DNA from: Actinomycetales bacterium
Lineage (GTDB): Bacteria; Actinomycetota; Actinomycetes; Actinomycetales; Dermatophilaceae
DNA length: 64,000 bases
NCBI GenBank assembly: GCA_016710385.1
Contig: JADJVX010000022.1
Coordinates: forward strand, 62,001-126,000
Direction: 5' to 3'
This document shows positions 27,402-36,998 of this stretch, one piece after another. The notes beneath the pieces were generated by a model. It saw only the letters and a list, made by a program, of their open reading frames with translations. It did no database searches and had not been told where the DNA came from. The position numbers were made by a program, and so were the translations under genes. Positions within the stretch are counted from its first letter, which is position 1; each line of letters starts with the position of its first letter.

Positions 27402-30399
27402 TCACCTGTCGCAATCGGTCGCTGAGACTGTGCTGCGCCCCAGACGTCGCGCCCCGGACGTCGACCCGGACGTCGACGCGGGCGTCGACCCGGCCGTCGA
27501 CCCGGGCGTCCGTCCGGCCGTCGACCTGGATCGTCGCCGGCCCAGTTCTGCGTCCCCCGCAGCGGCGATGACGCCGAGGAAGGCCTCCTCCAGGTGCCTG
27601 CGACTGCTCAGGCCCACAATGTCGGCGCCCTCATCGGTGAGCAGACGCACGAGGTCGGCGCGCGGCATACCGGCCGTGACCACGAGGCGCGGCTCCCCCT
27701 CGTCGGCGACCACCTCGACGCCCGCGACCCCGGAGTGCGCCCGCAGCCGGCCGGCGAGCGCACCCACGGCATCTCGCGGCGTCTGTGGGTCCAGCCACAC
27801 GACGGTCGTGTCGGCCGAGTCGACGAGTTCGGCGACCGTGCCCGAGGTGACCACCCGCCCGGCATGCATGACAACGACATGGGAGCAGGTCTGCTCGACC
27901 TCGGCGAGCAAGTGACTCGAGACGACGACGGTGCGGCCGGCGGCGGCGTAGCGCTGCAGCATCGGGCGCATCGCGGCGATCTGCGGCGGGTCGAGACCGT
28001 TGGTCGGCTCGTCGAGGATGAGCAGGTCGGGCAGCCCGAGCATGGCCTGGGCGATGCCGAGGCGCTGCTTCATGCCATGGCTGTAGGAACGCACCGGGCG
28101 GTCGATGGCTCCGCCCAGGGCGGCGACGTCCAGGACGTCCTCTAGGTGGGACTCGGCCGGATCGCGGCCGGTCGCGGCCCAGAACGCGTGCAGGTTCTGC
28201 CGCCCGGTGAGATGCGGCAGGAAGCCGGGACCCTCGACGAGCGCGCCGATGTGTCGAAGCGCCCGCGAACCCGGTTGCACCGGAACGCCATTGAGGTAGG
28301 ACTGACCCTCGTCGGCGGCGATGAGCCCGAGCACCATCCGCAGTGTTGTCGTCTTCCCGGCACCGTTGGGGCCGAGCAGGCCGACGACCTGACCGCGATC
28401 GGCCCGCCAGCTCACATCGTCGACCGCCCGATGCCCGTCGGCATAGGTCTTGACCAACCCGTCGACGACGAGCGGCACCCCGACCAGGTCGGAACGCTCC
28501 GGCAGGTGGGTGCGCCGCCGCCGGGCCAGGTATGCCGTGACCCCCCAGACCGCGAGCACGGCCAGCAACGCCCCGGCGACGCCAAGGGCTTCGGTGTCTC
28601 GGTCGCTCTCGCCGGGCAGTCGCGTGCCGTCCAGCGCCGGCAGGTCGAGGGCGGCGCCGACGATCGAGATCTGGTCGGCGCGGGCCGCTCGCGGACCGGC
28701 ATACGCGGTGTCGGTCGTGCTCACGAGCAGCCGCAACCGCGAGCCCGCCTCGACCGTCCACGTCGCCGCGGGCAGGTCGATGTCGACCGTGGCCGGTTGG
28801 CCCGGCGTCGTGGGGATCGTCACCGGCGCGACGAGCTTGCGCGCGAGGGTCGCCGCGTCGCCGGTCACCTGCCAGAGGCTGAGGAAGAGGGTCACCGAGG
28901 TCCCCGTCGAGGTGACCGTGAGGCGCACCCGGGGGGAGCCGGCCAGGTCGCGGCGACTCTCCAGCTGCTGAGTGTCGAAGGCCACCGATTGCCCTGGCAG
29001 AGAAGCCAATTGGTATGCCGCCCCGGCACCTCCCGGGATCGTCGCACCGGCGAGTGTGGTGAGTGCCGCGGGCTGGCCCCCGGGTGGGTTGAGCAGGGCG
29101 CGCGGGCCGCCGCTGGCCAGGGCGACCGTGGACCGATTCGCCTGGGCCAGACCGGGATAGGCCGGCATGGAGAAGAGCGGGGCGATGGACTGGCGGCGGG
29201 GGACCGGCACGGCATACACGAAGCCGGGGACGGCCGCGATGCCCAGGCGAGAGGCGAGCGCGCCGGCGAGGAATGCCCTGAGGGCGGCCTCGTCGGCCTC
29301 GGCGGTGCTGCTGGGGCCGTCGTGTCCGCCGTCGATCCAGCGGACCGCGACCGGAGTGCCCTGAGCCTGCAGGGTGCGGGCTGTGGCGTCGGCGTGTTCC
29401 AGGCCGAAGAGGGTGTCGGACATGCCCTGCACGAGGTAGGTCGGCGCGCGGAGGTCCGTGAGCAGGGGTGCCGGGCTGTGCGCTCGCAGCAGGGCGAGCA
29501 GCTCTGGGCTGGGCTGGCCGGTTTCGGCGGCCTGGAGGAAGAGCCGACAGACCGTCGGGTCGAAGCGACCGCACAACCTGTCGGCGCCTGCCGCACCTGG
29601 GGCTTTGGTGCCTCCGGCCGAAGGATTGGGCGCCGGCGGTGGTGGCGCCGGCTGCTGTGGTCGGGCTCGGGGTGGCACCCGTGGCGCCGGGGTTCGACCC
29701 AGCGGCGCCGGGCGTCGACCCCGCTGCTGCGGCCAACGATGCGCCACCGAAGAAGCGCGAGGCCCACAGCGCCTTGAACGGTCCGGGCTGGTCGCTGCCG
29801 ACCACGTGCTGCGGGAAGAACGCGTCGGCCAGGTCGTGCCACGTGACCACCGCAGCGACGCCGTCGATGCGAGGGTCGGTCGCGGCGAGCATGAGCGCGA
29901 GCGCCCCGCCGTAGGACGCACCGACCACGCCCACCCGCGGGTTTCCGGGAGCCTCCTGGATCACCTCGGGGTGCCCGACGAGCAAGTCGACGAGAGCGCG
30001 CGCGTCGGCGACTTCGTAGTCCGGGTCGTCGAGATGGATTCGTCCGCCCGAGTCTCCGGCACCGCGAGCCGACCAGCCGAGGACGACATAGCCCGCCCCC
30101 GCGAGATCGCTGGCCCGCTGCACAAGGTCGGCCTTGCTCCCACCGAAGCCATGCGCCAACAGCACAGCCGGGTGCTCGCCCGGACTATCCGGGCGCCAGA
30201 TCGAGACGTCGAGCGAGACCGGCGTGCCGTCCGGTTCGGCCCGGACCGGCACCCAGCGTTGGTCCTCGACGACGGCGGGCACTGCACCCGATCGGGGCGC
30301 GGACGGCATACCGAATGCAGGCAGACCGAAGGCAGGCAATCCGAAGGCGCTCGCGGTGGCTGCCACCGCGAGCGCACGTCGGACCTGCCGGGCGATCAT
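27402..30399 (-). pseudogene. Exported alpha/beta hydrolase (CocE/X-Pro type) fused through a TM helix to an ABC ATPase; frameshifted
   Basis: About 998 codons over two frames. Domain order: signal peptide; alpha/beta hydrolase (LLAHGFGGSKADL, nucleophile in GVVGASYGGAL); a Pro/Gly/Thr linker; an SGNH-like continuation with WIDGGHDG holding the likely catalytic His; a C-terminal galactose-binding-like XAP domain; a TM helix (ALGVAGALLAVLAVWGVTAYLA); then a cytoplasmic ABC ATPase with GPNGAGKTTT, SHGMKQRL and LLILDEPTNGLDP; then a Ser/Thr/Gly tail coded by a 12-bp repeat (27435-27540). The frame shift is in the linker near the G run at 29628-29630; deleting one base restores continuity. Neighbouring ABC-2 permease supplies the pore. 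Start overlaps the upstream gene by 4 bases. Confidence 0.8.
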
Positions 30400-31079
30400 G
30401 CAGCGGCGACCTTCTCGGCGATCCGCTGGGCCTTGTGCTGCTCGGCGCGCTGGAGCACTTCGAGGGTCTCGTGCAGCTCGGCGAAGGGGGTGCGGTCGAG
30501 CTGGGCGTTGAGCAGCTCGCCCTCGGTCTCCATGACCCAGAGCCGCGCGTAGTAGAGCGCGTCCTCGGACAGGTGGGCCAGGACGACGAGTGCGGTGAGG
30601 ACGGGGTGGTTATTGGTGACATTCGTGCCGCGGTAGCGGCCATGCTCGAGCTCGACGGCCAGGGCGTATTGCCACTCCCAGAGGTGGCCGAGGCACTTCT
30701 TGCCGCGGTAGGTCGTGCCGGCAGGCAGGAAGTCGTTGAGGATATGCGGCGCCGGCGTGCCCTCATCACTGGGCGCGAGCTTGCCGCGGCTGAACATCAC
30801 CTTGACGCAGGCGAGGATCTTGGCGGCCTCGTCGGCGGGCACGACCTTGGCGCCGGTCTCGTCCTCGGGGGAGATCTCATCGAGCGGGAGCGCAGCCCAG
30901 TTGCGCTCGGCTGCGAAACCGAGGGCGCGGCAGAACTCCCCCACCGCCGCACGGTCGAGGAAGTCGATCGTCGCATTCTTGCCCTCGCCGAGCAGCCCGA
31001 CCTGCTCGACGACGTACTTCACGAGGTCGTTGGTCGTCGCTTTCTTCGAGATGGCCTGTGCGTCCGTTGCAGGTGCCAT
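30396..31079 (-). CDS. Unrecognised 227-residue soluble protein
   Basis: Starts at ATG 31079 (MAPATDAQAISKK). No signal or TM. Features: TTNDLVKYVVEQVGLLGEGKNATIDFLDRAAVGEF, DEAAKILACVKVMFSRGKL, and a C-terminal all-helical part rich in Glu/Gln/Leu/Ala that may form a coiled coil (ETEGELLNAQLDRTPFAELHETLEVLQRAEQ region). Its TGA overlaps the ATG of the hydrolase-ABC gene, so the two are probably co-translated. Known only as hypothetical to me. Confidence 0.7.
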   Translation of the reverse strand: MAPATDAQAISKKATTNDLVKYVVEQVGLLGEGKNATIDFLDRAAVGEFCRALGFAAERNWAALPLDEISPEDETGAKVVPADEAAKILACVKVMFSRGKLAPSDEGTPAPHILNDFLPAGTTYRGKKCLGHLWEWQYALAVELEHGRYRGTNVTNNHPVLTALVVLAHLSEDALYYARLWVMETEGELLNAQLDRTPFAELHETLEVLQRAEQHKAQRIAEKVAAA

Positions 31080-31198
31080 GACTGTGCTCCGTTCTCGTCG
31101 CCGCCGTGGACCATCGTGCCCCTGGCGTGCCCACTGTGGCTCGTTCCCGATGAACTCCCGATAAGCGGGAGCGTATGCCGTGCCGAGCCGGGTAGGGC

Positions 31199-31760
31199 GC
31201 CGGCAAACCTTCCGACCCGCTGCACTTCTCCGGCTGGCGGACGCAGGGGACGCCGGCAAACCTTCCGACCCGCCGAGTTCCCCGGCTTCGATGCGCGGAG
31301 AACGCCCGCAAACCTTCCAACCCGCCGACAAACCCGGACCGCGGGGCTCCCAGACGTCGGGAAACCTTCCGACCCGCCGTGTCCCCCGGCTTCAATGCGC
31401 GGAGAACGCCCGGAACCTTCCAACCCGCCGACAAACCCGACAAACCTTCCAACCCGCCGAGTTCCCCGGAGCCGGCTGGCGGACGTAGGGGACGCTGGCA
31501 AACCTTCCGCCCCGCCGAGTTCCCCGGCTTCGATGGGCTCGAATCTGCCGGCAAACCTTCCGACCCGCCGACAAACCCGGACCGCGGGGCCCCGAATCTG
31601 CCGGGAAACCTTCCAACCCGCCGTGTTCCCCGGCTTCGATGCGCGGAGAACGCCCGCAAACCTTCCAACCCGCCGACAAACCCGGACCGCAGGGCTCGAA
31701 TCAGCCGGCAAACCTTCCAACCCGCCGAGTTCGGCCAGGGAGCCGGCTGGCGGACGCCCT
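31199..31760 (+). repeat. Mosaic repeat array, 11 units of about 51 bp (AAACCTTCCGACCCGCCG core)
   Basis: The core AAACCTTCC(G/A)ACCCGCCG recurs 11 times at about 51-bp spacing (near 31204, 31256, 31311, 31362, 31413, 31442, 31500, 31555, 31607, 31658, 31709). The stretches between cores are of a few recurring types (AGTTCCCCGGCTTCGATGCG, ACAAACCCGGACCGCGGGGC, GGAGCCGGCTGGCGGAC), so the array is a mosaic of modules. It fills the space between two divergent genes. The same core, reversed, builds the 53970-54302 array and a single unit near 34200. Confidence 0.88.
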
Positions 31761-31863
31761 GCGCCAGGCAGGGGAAGCCCAGGACGATGCCCACCCGTCC
31801 GGGGGTGGCCTGATCCGCTGCGCAAACCGCCGCGGGAGGTGGGCGAACGGCATACTCGCGGGC

Positions 31864-33579
31864 ATGACCGGAACGTCGAACTGGATCCGGCGGGCTGTTG
31901 CCGCCGTCGTGTGCCTGGCCGTGGCGGGGCTGTCCTACACCTGGGCCACGGCGATCATGGACTCGCTCTACGACTTCCGGGCGCCGTTGACCGCGACCGT
32001 GGCCCACTCCGCGACCAGCCCCAAGCCCGCGCCGCCCTCGACAGCCCTGGCCCGCAGGGTCGTCATGGTGCTCGTGGACGGATTGCGGGTCGACACCGCG
32101 GCCGACACTGCGGTCATGCCGTTCCTCGCCCAACTGCGGGCCAAGGGTGCCTCCGCGACGGTCCACTCGCACACCCCGTCCTACTCCGTGCCGTCGTGGA
32201 CCGTGCTGCTCACCGGCGCCTGGCCGGACCGGCACGGCGCCCCGGTCATGAACCCCACCGACCCGCAGACCTCCCCGGCATGGCCAGTCGACAACATCTT
32301 CGCCGCCGCCAAGGACGCCGGGCGCCGCACCGCGGTCGTGGGCTCCGACTGGTTCACCCCGCTGGTGCCGTCCAGCGCACTGACGACCGCTCATTTCGTC
32401 CACGAGGAGACCGACGCCGCTGACCAGGAGTCGACCGACGCGACCGTCGCGATGCTGCGCGCCGATGCCGCCGATTTCGTGCTGCTGCACCTCAATGAGG
32501 TCGACCACGCCGGCCACCACGCGGGCGGCGGCACGAGCCCGGCGTGGCGCACGGCCGCGACCAAAGTCGACGCGCGCCTGGCCCAGGTCGCCGCCGCCCT
32601 CGACTTCACCCGCGACACCATGCTCGTCGTCTCCGATCACGGCCACCTCGACCAGGGCGGCCACGGCGGGCCCGAGGAGATCGTCGTCACCGAGCCGCTC
32701 GTCCTGGTCGGCGCAGGTGTGCGGCCCGGGGCTGCCCCCGACGTGCAGCAGGTCGACATCGCTCCGACGCTCGCCGTGCTGACCGGCGCCCGGGTGCTGC
32801 AGGCTGCGCAAGGCGAGGCGGCTCTGGCCATGCTCACCCTCGACGACGCCGCCCGCACCGCGCTCGGCACCGCCCAGGTGGCTCAACAGGATTTGCTCCT
32901 CGCTCGCTATCGGGGCGATCTCACCCGATCGACTCAGCCCGTGGCAATCGGCACCGCGCCCGCGCCCGCGCCCGCGCCCGCCGGCGATGGCCAGCTCAGC
33001 AAGCGCAGCCCCACGCAGTACGGCCAGGACGCCGAGACCGAGATCCGCGCCGCGACACTCGGCCAGGAGCGCTCCAGCCGCGCCGCCAATCTCATCCTCC
33101 TGGCCCTGATCGCGATCCCCGGTCTGGTCCTGTGGGTCTTCCGCCACCGCCGCACGGCACTGTGGGCTTTCGCCGGCGCCACGGCATACCTCGTTGTCTG
33201 GCAGGCCTATTGGAAGGTGACCGGCAAGACGTACTCACTCTCCTCGGTCATGTCGGCCGGCGAGATCGTCAACGCCACGGCGACCGGCACTGCCCTCGGG
33301 CTGGCCGCCGCGCTGGCCGTCATGTGGCGCGGTCGGCGCCCCACGCGGACCGACGCGCCCTGGGCGGTGTGGTGTGTCGGCGTGGCCGTCGCGACCCTGC
33401 TCGCGCTGCCGATCGCGTTCTACGCGTGGCAGTGGGGCCCGACGGTGACGTGGACCGTCCCCGATGCGCTGCCGATGTACCTCGCCTTCAGCGCGCTCGT
33501 CCAACTCCTCGTGGCTGCGGTCCTCGTGCTGCTCGTCAGTGCCGCCGCCACGCTCAGAGCGCGAGCCACGCGGGCGTGA
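31864..33579 (+). CDS. Membrane-anchored alkaline phosphatase / type I phosphodiesterase family protein
   Basis: 571 residues from ATG 31864. N-terminal TM (about 8-30), then an extracytoplasmic AP-superfamily domain: VVMVLVDGLRVDT (first metal Asp), the nucleophile region SVPSWTVLLTG with Thr/Ser, LNEVDHAGHH (metal D/H), and VVSDHGHLDQGGHGG (metal D/H/H). Four C-terminal TM helices follow (about 410-425, 435-452, 478-500, 525-560). Related to GPI ethanolamine-phosphate transferase-like and nucleotide pyrophosphatase-like enzymes. It probably cleaves or transfers phosphodiesters on the outer face of the membrane. Confidence 0.87.
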   Translation: MTGTSNWIRRAVAAVVCLAVAGLSYTWATAIMDSLYDFRAPLTATVAHSATSPKPAPPSTALARRVVMVLVDGLRVDTAADTAVMPFLAQLRAKGASATVHSHTPSYSVPSWTVLLTGAWPDRHGAPVMNPTDPQTSPAWPVDNIFAAAKDAGRRTAVVGSDWFTPLVPSSALTTAHFVHEETDAADQESTDATVAMLRADAADFVLLHLNEVDHAGHHAGGGTSPAWRTAATKVDARLAQVAAALDFTRDTMLVVSDHGHLDQGGHGGPEEIVVTEPLVLVGAGVRPGAAPDVQQVDIAPTLAVLTGARVLQAAQGEAALAMLTLDDAARTALGTAQVAQQDLLLARYRGDLTRSTQPVAIGTAPAPAPAPAGDGQLSKRSPTQYGQDAETEIRAATLGQERSSRAANLILLALIAIPGLVLWVFRHRRTALWAFAGATAYLVVWQAYWKVTGKTYSLSSVMSAGEIVNATATGTALGLAAALAVMWRGRRPTRTDAPWAVWCVGVAVATLLALPIAFYAWQWGPTVTWTVPDALPMYLAFSALVQLLVAAVLVLLVSAAATLRARATRA

Positions 33580-34171
33580 CGCACGCCTCCTCGTACTCCC
33601 ACGCTCCGTCGCGCTGGCCCGCTTCCAGCCAGTCGCGCACCCGAGCCAGGCCGCTCGAGGCATCCCCGGCAGCGAGATCGGCGGTCAGGTCTGGGGCCAC
33701 CTCCGGGGCGAGGTCGATGGCGACGAGCGAGTATGCCGGCCCGGCACTTTCCCACCGCACCCCCGGCCCCAGCGCGCCAAGGCCCTGGCTGAGCGCGCTC
33801 AGCAACGCCTGAGTGCTGCCGAGCAGTGCGCCGTCCAACAACGGAATGACCCGGATCGTGCAATGCCCGCCGGCCGACTCACGCCGCTGCGCCCACAACC
33901 GGCCCTGCTCGTCAGCAGTGGCCACGACCACGTCACCCACCGCAAGATCCGGCACGAAGAACGGCACCGAATCGACCCGATAGCGCCCCGCTCCCAGGGG
34001 TTCGGTCCACAGTGTCTCGGACCCGATCGGCGGCCAACCCTCCTCGTCGGGGGTCATCCCGAAGGTGACCTCCACGCATCCGGGACCGGACGGCATACGG
34101 GCGGGAGGGGCAGGTGCTGGCACGCGGATGAGTATGCCGTGCGGCTCAGGGGCGGGGTGTCCCCGGCGCAT
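33554..34171 (-). CDS. DUF4265 domain protein
   Basis: About 205 residues from ATG 34171 (a later in-frame ATG would give about 180). The first domain, VTFGMTPDEEGWPPIGSETLW ... RYRVDSVPFFVPDLAVGDVV (split), matches DUF4265 (PF14085). The second half is less conserved. The frame continues upstream into the poly-G block, which would encode a Pro-rich leader and is disregarded. It overlaps the phosphodiesterase gene 3' end by 26 bp (convergent). Confidence 0.78.
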   Translation of the reverse strand: MRRGHPAPEPHGILIRVPAPAPPARMPSGPGCVEVTFGMTPDEEGWPPIGSETLWTEPLGAGRYRVDSVPFFVPDLAVGDVVVATADEQGRLWAQRRESAGGHCTIRVIPLLDGALLGSTQALLSALSQGLGALGPGVRWESAGPAYSLVAIDLAPEVAPDLTADLAAGDASSGLARVRDWLEAGQRDGAWEYEEACVTPAWLAL

Positions 34172-34185
34172 CCGCGCCGACTGTG

Positions 34186-34312
34186 CCGGACAAGTCGGCG
34201 AGTCGGAAGGTTTCCCGGCACAACCAGGGCTGGGGGGGGGGCGGAGGGGGGGGGGGGGGGGGGGCGGGGGGAGGGGGGGGGGGCGGGGGGGGTTTCCCGG
34301 CCCATCACGAGC
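34186..34312. repeat. Single unit of the 52-bp repeat family with a poly-G block
   Basis: CGAGTCGGAAGGTTTCCCGGC (34198-34218, given as the family core) is followed by a nearly pure G block (34232-34292, interrupted by a few C/A) and then a second TTTCCCGGC. The poly-G has no coding or structural sense here and is probably an assembly artefact in or next to a repeat. Confidence 0.7.
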
Positions 34313-34363
34313 TGAGGCCCTCAACAGCGGCCCCGACCCGCCTACGTCACCACCTACGTCAGC

Positions 34364-35623
34364 TCAGTGTTGGGGCACCCGCAACCTGCGCGCCTCGTCG
34401 ACGATCCACTGGTCGATCAGGCCGTGGAAGTAGTCGAGGAAATGGTGGTGCTCGTGCGGCGGATAGGTCGCGACGACCGTCTCCTTGAGCACTCGGTCGA
34501 AAGCCGTCGAGCTCACCCACTCGAGTACCTGCTCGTCCAAGTGTGGGAGATGCTCGGCGCACCACTGCTGGTAACGCTCTGTGTCGAGGTATTCCTCGGC
34601 CAAGGCGCTGTATGCCGCGAGCTTGGCCCGGTAATCCAGCGCCGGGTCGTCGGCGATGGCGAAATAGCGCTGGGTCTGCAGATCGGCCGGGGAGCGCCGC
34701 CGCCCGGTCGCCAGGCAGTAGACCGACCAGCGCACCAGCGCGGCGATCGCCCAGGGGAAGTAGTAGTGCAGCGAGGTCACGGCCACGTCGGGACAAGCGT
34801 TGGCGTAGTCGATCGGATAGACCTCGTCACCGGCGACGAGCATCTCGGCCGAGTTGAACTCCCACCCGAAGAACGCGTTGACGATCCGGCTGATCGCGCG
34901 CGTCTCGTCGGCGGCCGACGGGGAGAGGAAGTCCGACGTCACGGCATACCGGGCATGCATCGGCTTGTCGGGCCGGAAGTCGAGCACCATAGTCTCCGCG
35001 CCGATGGTGAGCGCGCGGGCGAAGTGTTCGTACTCCACGGTCGCCTGCAGGTGCATGAGCATCTCGCCCGACTCGTCGTAGGCGCGGTGCAGCTCCTCGG
35101 CGTTGGTGATCCGGGAGACCCCGCGCCAGCCGCCGCCGTCGAAGGGCTTCATGTAGAGCGGGTAGCCCAGGTCCTCGGCAATCGCGCTGAGGTCGAAGGG
35201 AAGGTTGTATTTCGCCGACGTGTAGGCCCACCGGTCGTTGTCGACGGGGTTCTTGTAAGGCACGAGCACGGTGCGCGGCACTTTGAGCCCGAGCCGGATC
35301 ATCGCGCAGTAGGCGCTGTGCTTTTCCATCGACTGGAAGGTGAAGGGGCTGTTGAGCAAGTAGGTGCCGTTGACCAGGGCAGCCTTCTTGAGCCACTCGC
35401 GCGGGTGGTAATACCAATGCGCCAACCGGTCGATGATGAGGTCGGCGCGCACCGGGTCGGCGAGGTCGAAGGGCTCGATCGTCAGTCGCTCGGCGTCGAA
35501 GGTGTGCGTCACCCCGTCGGCAGTCACCGGCCCGACCCGCCGCAACAGCGCGTCGAACGCCTGTGGCCAGTCCTCCTCGACTCCGAGCAGGAGCCCTACG
35601 AGGTGCCTTCTGGTCTGCTCCAT
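34364..35623 (-). CDS. ATP-grasp-fold protein of unknown substrate
   Basis: 419 residues, soluble. It has an N-terminal domain, then ATP-grasp-like elements: PRTVLVPYKN, GYPLYMKPFDGGGWRGVSRI (lysine and Gly-rich loop), MHLQATVEYEHFARALTIG, and acidic metal ligands in EVYPIDYANACPD. The C-terminus is helical. ATP-grasp enzymes join a carboxylate to an amine or similar nucleophile; none of the known subfamilies (RimK, D-Ala ligase, PurK) is clear. The gene stands near the sugar-modification genes. Confidence 0.75.
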   Translation of the reverse strand: MEQTRRHLVGLLLGVEEDWPQAFDALLRRVGPVTADGVTHTFDAERLTIEPFDLADPVRADLIIDRLAHWYYHPREWLKKAALVNGTYLLNSPFTFQSMEKHSAYCAMIRLGLKVPRTVLVPYKNPVDNDRWAYTSAKYNLPFDLSAIAEDLGYPLYMKPFDGGGWRGVSRITNAEELHRAYDESGEMLMHLQATVEYEHFARALTIGAETMVLDFRPDKPMHARYAVTSDFLSPSAADETRAISRIVNAFFGWEFNSAEMLVAGDEVYPIDYANACPDVAVTSLHYYFPWAIAALVRWSVYCLATGRRRSPADLQTQRYFAIADDPALDYRAKLAAYSALAEEYLDTERYQQWCAEHLPHLDEQVLEWVSSTAFDRVLKETVVATYPPHEHHHFLDYFHGLIDQWIVDEARRLRVPQH

Positions 35624-35739
35624 GTGGTCACTTCCTCAGCGAGGGCACGCGCCGCACCGCGCGACGATGCACCCAATTCTCATCGTGCCCGGCCACACGA
35701 CCATTCGGTATGCCGTTAGTCCCGCTCCCAGCCCGGCCG

Positions 35740-36054
35740 TCAGTCCAGCGCCAAGACCAGTGCCAAGGCTCGATCGACCTCGACCATCTCGGCGTAGCAC
35801 AGCCGCCCGACCCAGGCTCCCAGTCGGCGAGGATCGACGGCAGTGGTCTGCTCCACGAGGACGTGCGTCGTTCTGCCACCGATGTCGACCGCGGGCCGAA
35901 AGCTCGTCGGTCGCGCGGAGGTGGACGTCGGCGCGACGAGCAGCGTCGACAGCGCGAGGTCGTCGGATTGGAGGATCACGGCATACCTGGCGCCGCGCTG
36001 CTCATGACCTTTCACGCCCCGCGGCGCCGCGAGGACATGGATGTCACCACGCAC
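35740..36054 (-). CDS. MazF/PemK-like endoribonuclease toxin
   Basis: 104 residues from GTG 36054, overlapping the antitoxin stop by 11 bp. MazF hallmarks: VRGDIHVLAAP at the N-terminus, GVKGHEQRGARYAVILQ, TLLVAPTSTSA and HVLVEQTTAVD. MazF toxins cut mRNA at short sequences; the paired antitoxin neutralises it. The open frame extends upstream through the antitoxin in another frame, so the start is set by the antitoxin overlap. Confidence 0.85.
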   Translation of the reverse strand: MRGDIHVLAAPRGVKGHEQRGARYAVILQSDDLALSTLLVAPTSTSARPTSFRPAVDIGGRTTHVLVEQTTAVDPRRLGAWVGRLCYAEMVEVDRALALVLALD

Positions 36055-36274
36055 GGAGCGGGTCCAGGTCGGCACGCACGGCCCGGGATTCGGCGAGGTC
36101 GGCGGCATCGTCGACCAGGGCGCGCGCCTCGGCGCGCATCTGCTCGCGGCGACGCAGCCGAGCGGCGTCCAGCAGCGCCCGACGGATGGTGTCGGACCGG
36201 CTCTCGCCGTCCCGAGCGAGCGAATCGAGCAGCGCCTCGGTGGCATCATCGCATCGGAACGTCACACTTGTCAT
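36044..36274 (-). CDS. Ribbon-helix-helix antitoxin
   Basis: 76 residues: MTSVTFRCDDATEALLDSLARDGESRSDTIRRALLDAARLRR is a typical RHH DNA-binding N-terminus (strand then two helices), followed by an acidic C-terminal helix (DAADLAESRAVRADLDPL) that can bind the toxin. First gene of the toxin-antitoxin pair; it should autoregulate the operon. Confidence 0.85.
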   Translation of the reverse strand: MTSVTFRCDDATEALLDSLARDGESRSDTIRRALLDAARLRRREQMRAEARALVDDAADLAESRAVRADLDPLRAW

Positions 36275-36296
36275 ACATTCAGCTTACATCTGTACG

Positions 36297-36998
36297 TCAA
36301 CGCTCATTCTGGTGGCGGGCCAGCACGACCGACATCGGATCGTCGGCGTCGAGCAGCACGCTGACGATCGAGTCGCCGGTGCTCATCCGGTGATCGGACC
36401 ACACCAGCTCGATCCCTGCGGCCGCAAACGGCGCCGCCGGGTCCGACCCCATGTATGCCGCCCCGCCCGTGCCCGACAGATAGCCGGTGCCGCCCACCAG
36501 GCCCACCTGCTCGACCAGACGGGCGACGCCCGCGTGCACCGGCGGCGCCGTCACGACCAGCGGGGTGGTGATCCCGAGCAGCTCGCGCACCACGCCGATG
36601 AGCGCCAGGTTGACCTGGTCAAGGGTCTGCGCCCCATCCACCTGGCACGCGGCGATCCGCTCCAGCAGGTCCACCCCGCGCGTGCGCCAGTGCCGCGCCA
36701 CGGCATACCGACCGCGCACCACGTCGCAGAGCCGACCTTGCCAGCCCTCGCGCACCAGCACGGAGGTGATCGGCACGAGGGCCGGCTTGCCGACGAGTTC
36801 GTGGGAGCACCAGCGCTCGCGCATCGTCACGCGGCGCTGATAGCCGTGCTTCTGGAACTGATCGTGCACCGCCACGATGAAGACATCGGACACCGCCATC
36901 TTGAACCAGAACCCCGAGTAAGGCAGCAGGTCGGGTTGATGGATGCCGACCAGTCGGGGCTGACCGGGCGCGAGGGGCGGGAGATCGGCCGGCGTCAC
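36297..36998 (-). CDS. WbqC-like family protein
   Basis: 233 residues from GTG 36998, overlapping the deacetylase stop (GTGA). LVGIHQPDLLPYSGFWFKMAVSD at the N-terminus is the WbqC (PF08889) signature, followed by VGKPALVPI and RYAVARHW. WbqC proteins are associated with polysaccharide and amino-sugar biosynthesis; the reaction is not settled. Encoded with a deacetylase and a glycosyltransferase, consistent with that role. Confidence 0.85.
   Translation of the reverse strand: MTPADLPPLAPGQPRLVGIHQPDLLPYSGFWFKMAVSDVFIVAVHDQFQKHGYQRRVTMRERWCSHELVGKPALVPITSVLVREGWQGRLCDVVRGRYAVARHWRTRGVDLLERIAACQVDGAQTLDQVNLALIGVVRELLGITTPLVVTAPPVHAGVARLVEQVGLVGGTGYLSGTGGAAYMGSDPAAPFAAAGIELVWSDHRMSTGDSIVSVLLDADDPMSVVLARHQNER

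Noticed and set aside
27402..29921. A stand-alone 839-residue protein starting at 29921
   Set aside because: Its first 110 residues are out-of-frame Arg/Pro-rich sequence; the true N-terminus lies in the other frame from 30399.
31199..31760. CRISPR array
   Set aside because: The repeat is only about 18 bp, varies between units, and the between-repeat segments recur several times. No cas genes are present.
34232..34292. Biological G-quadruplex or phase-variation tract
   Set aside because: Nearly identical artefact-like blocks occur at repeats and in a broken transposase gene, so a technical cause is more likely.
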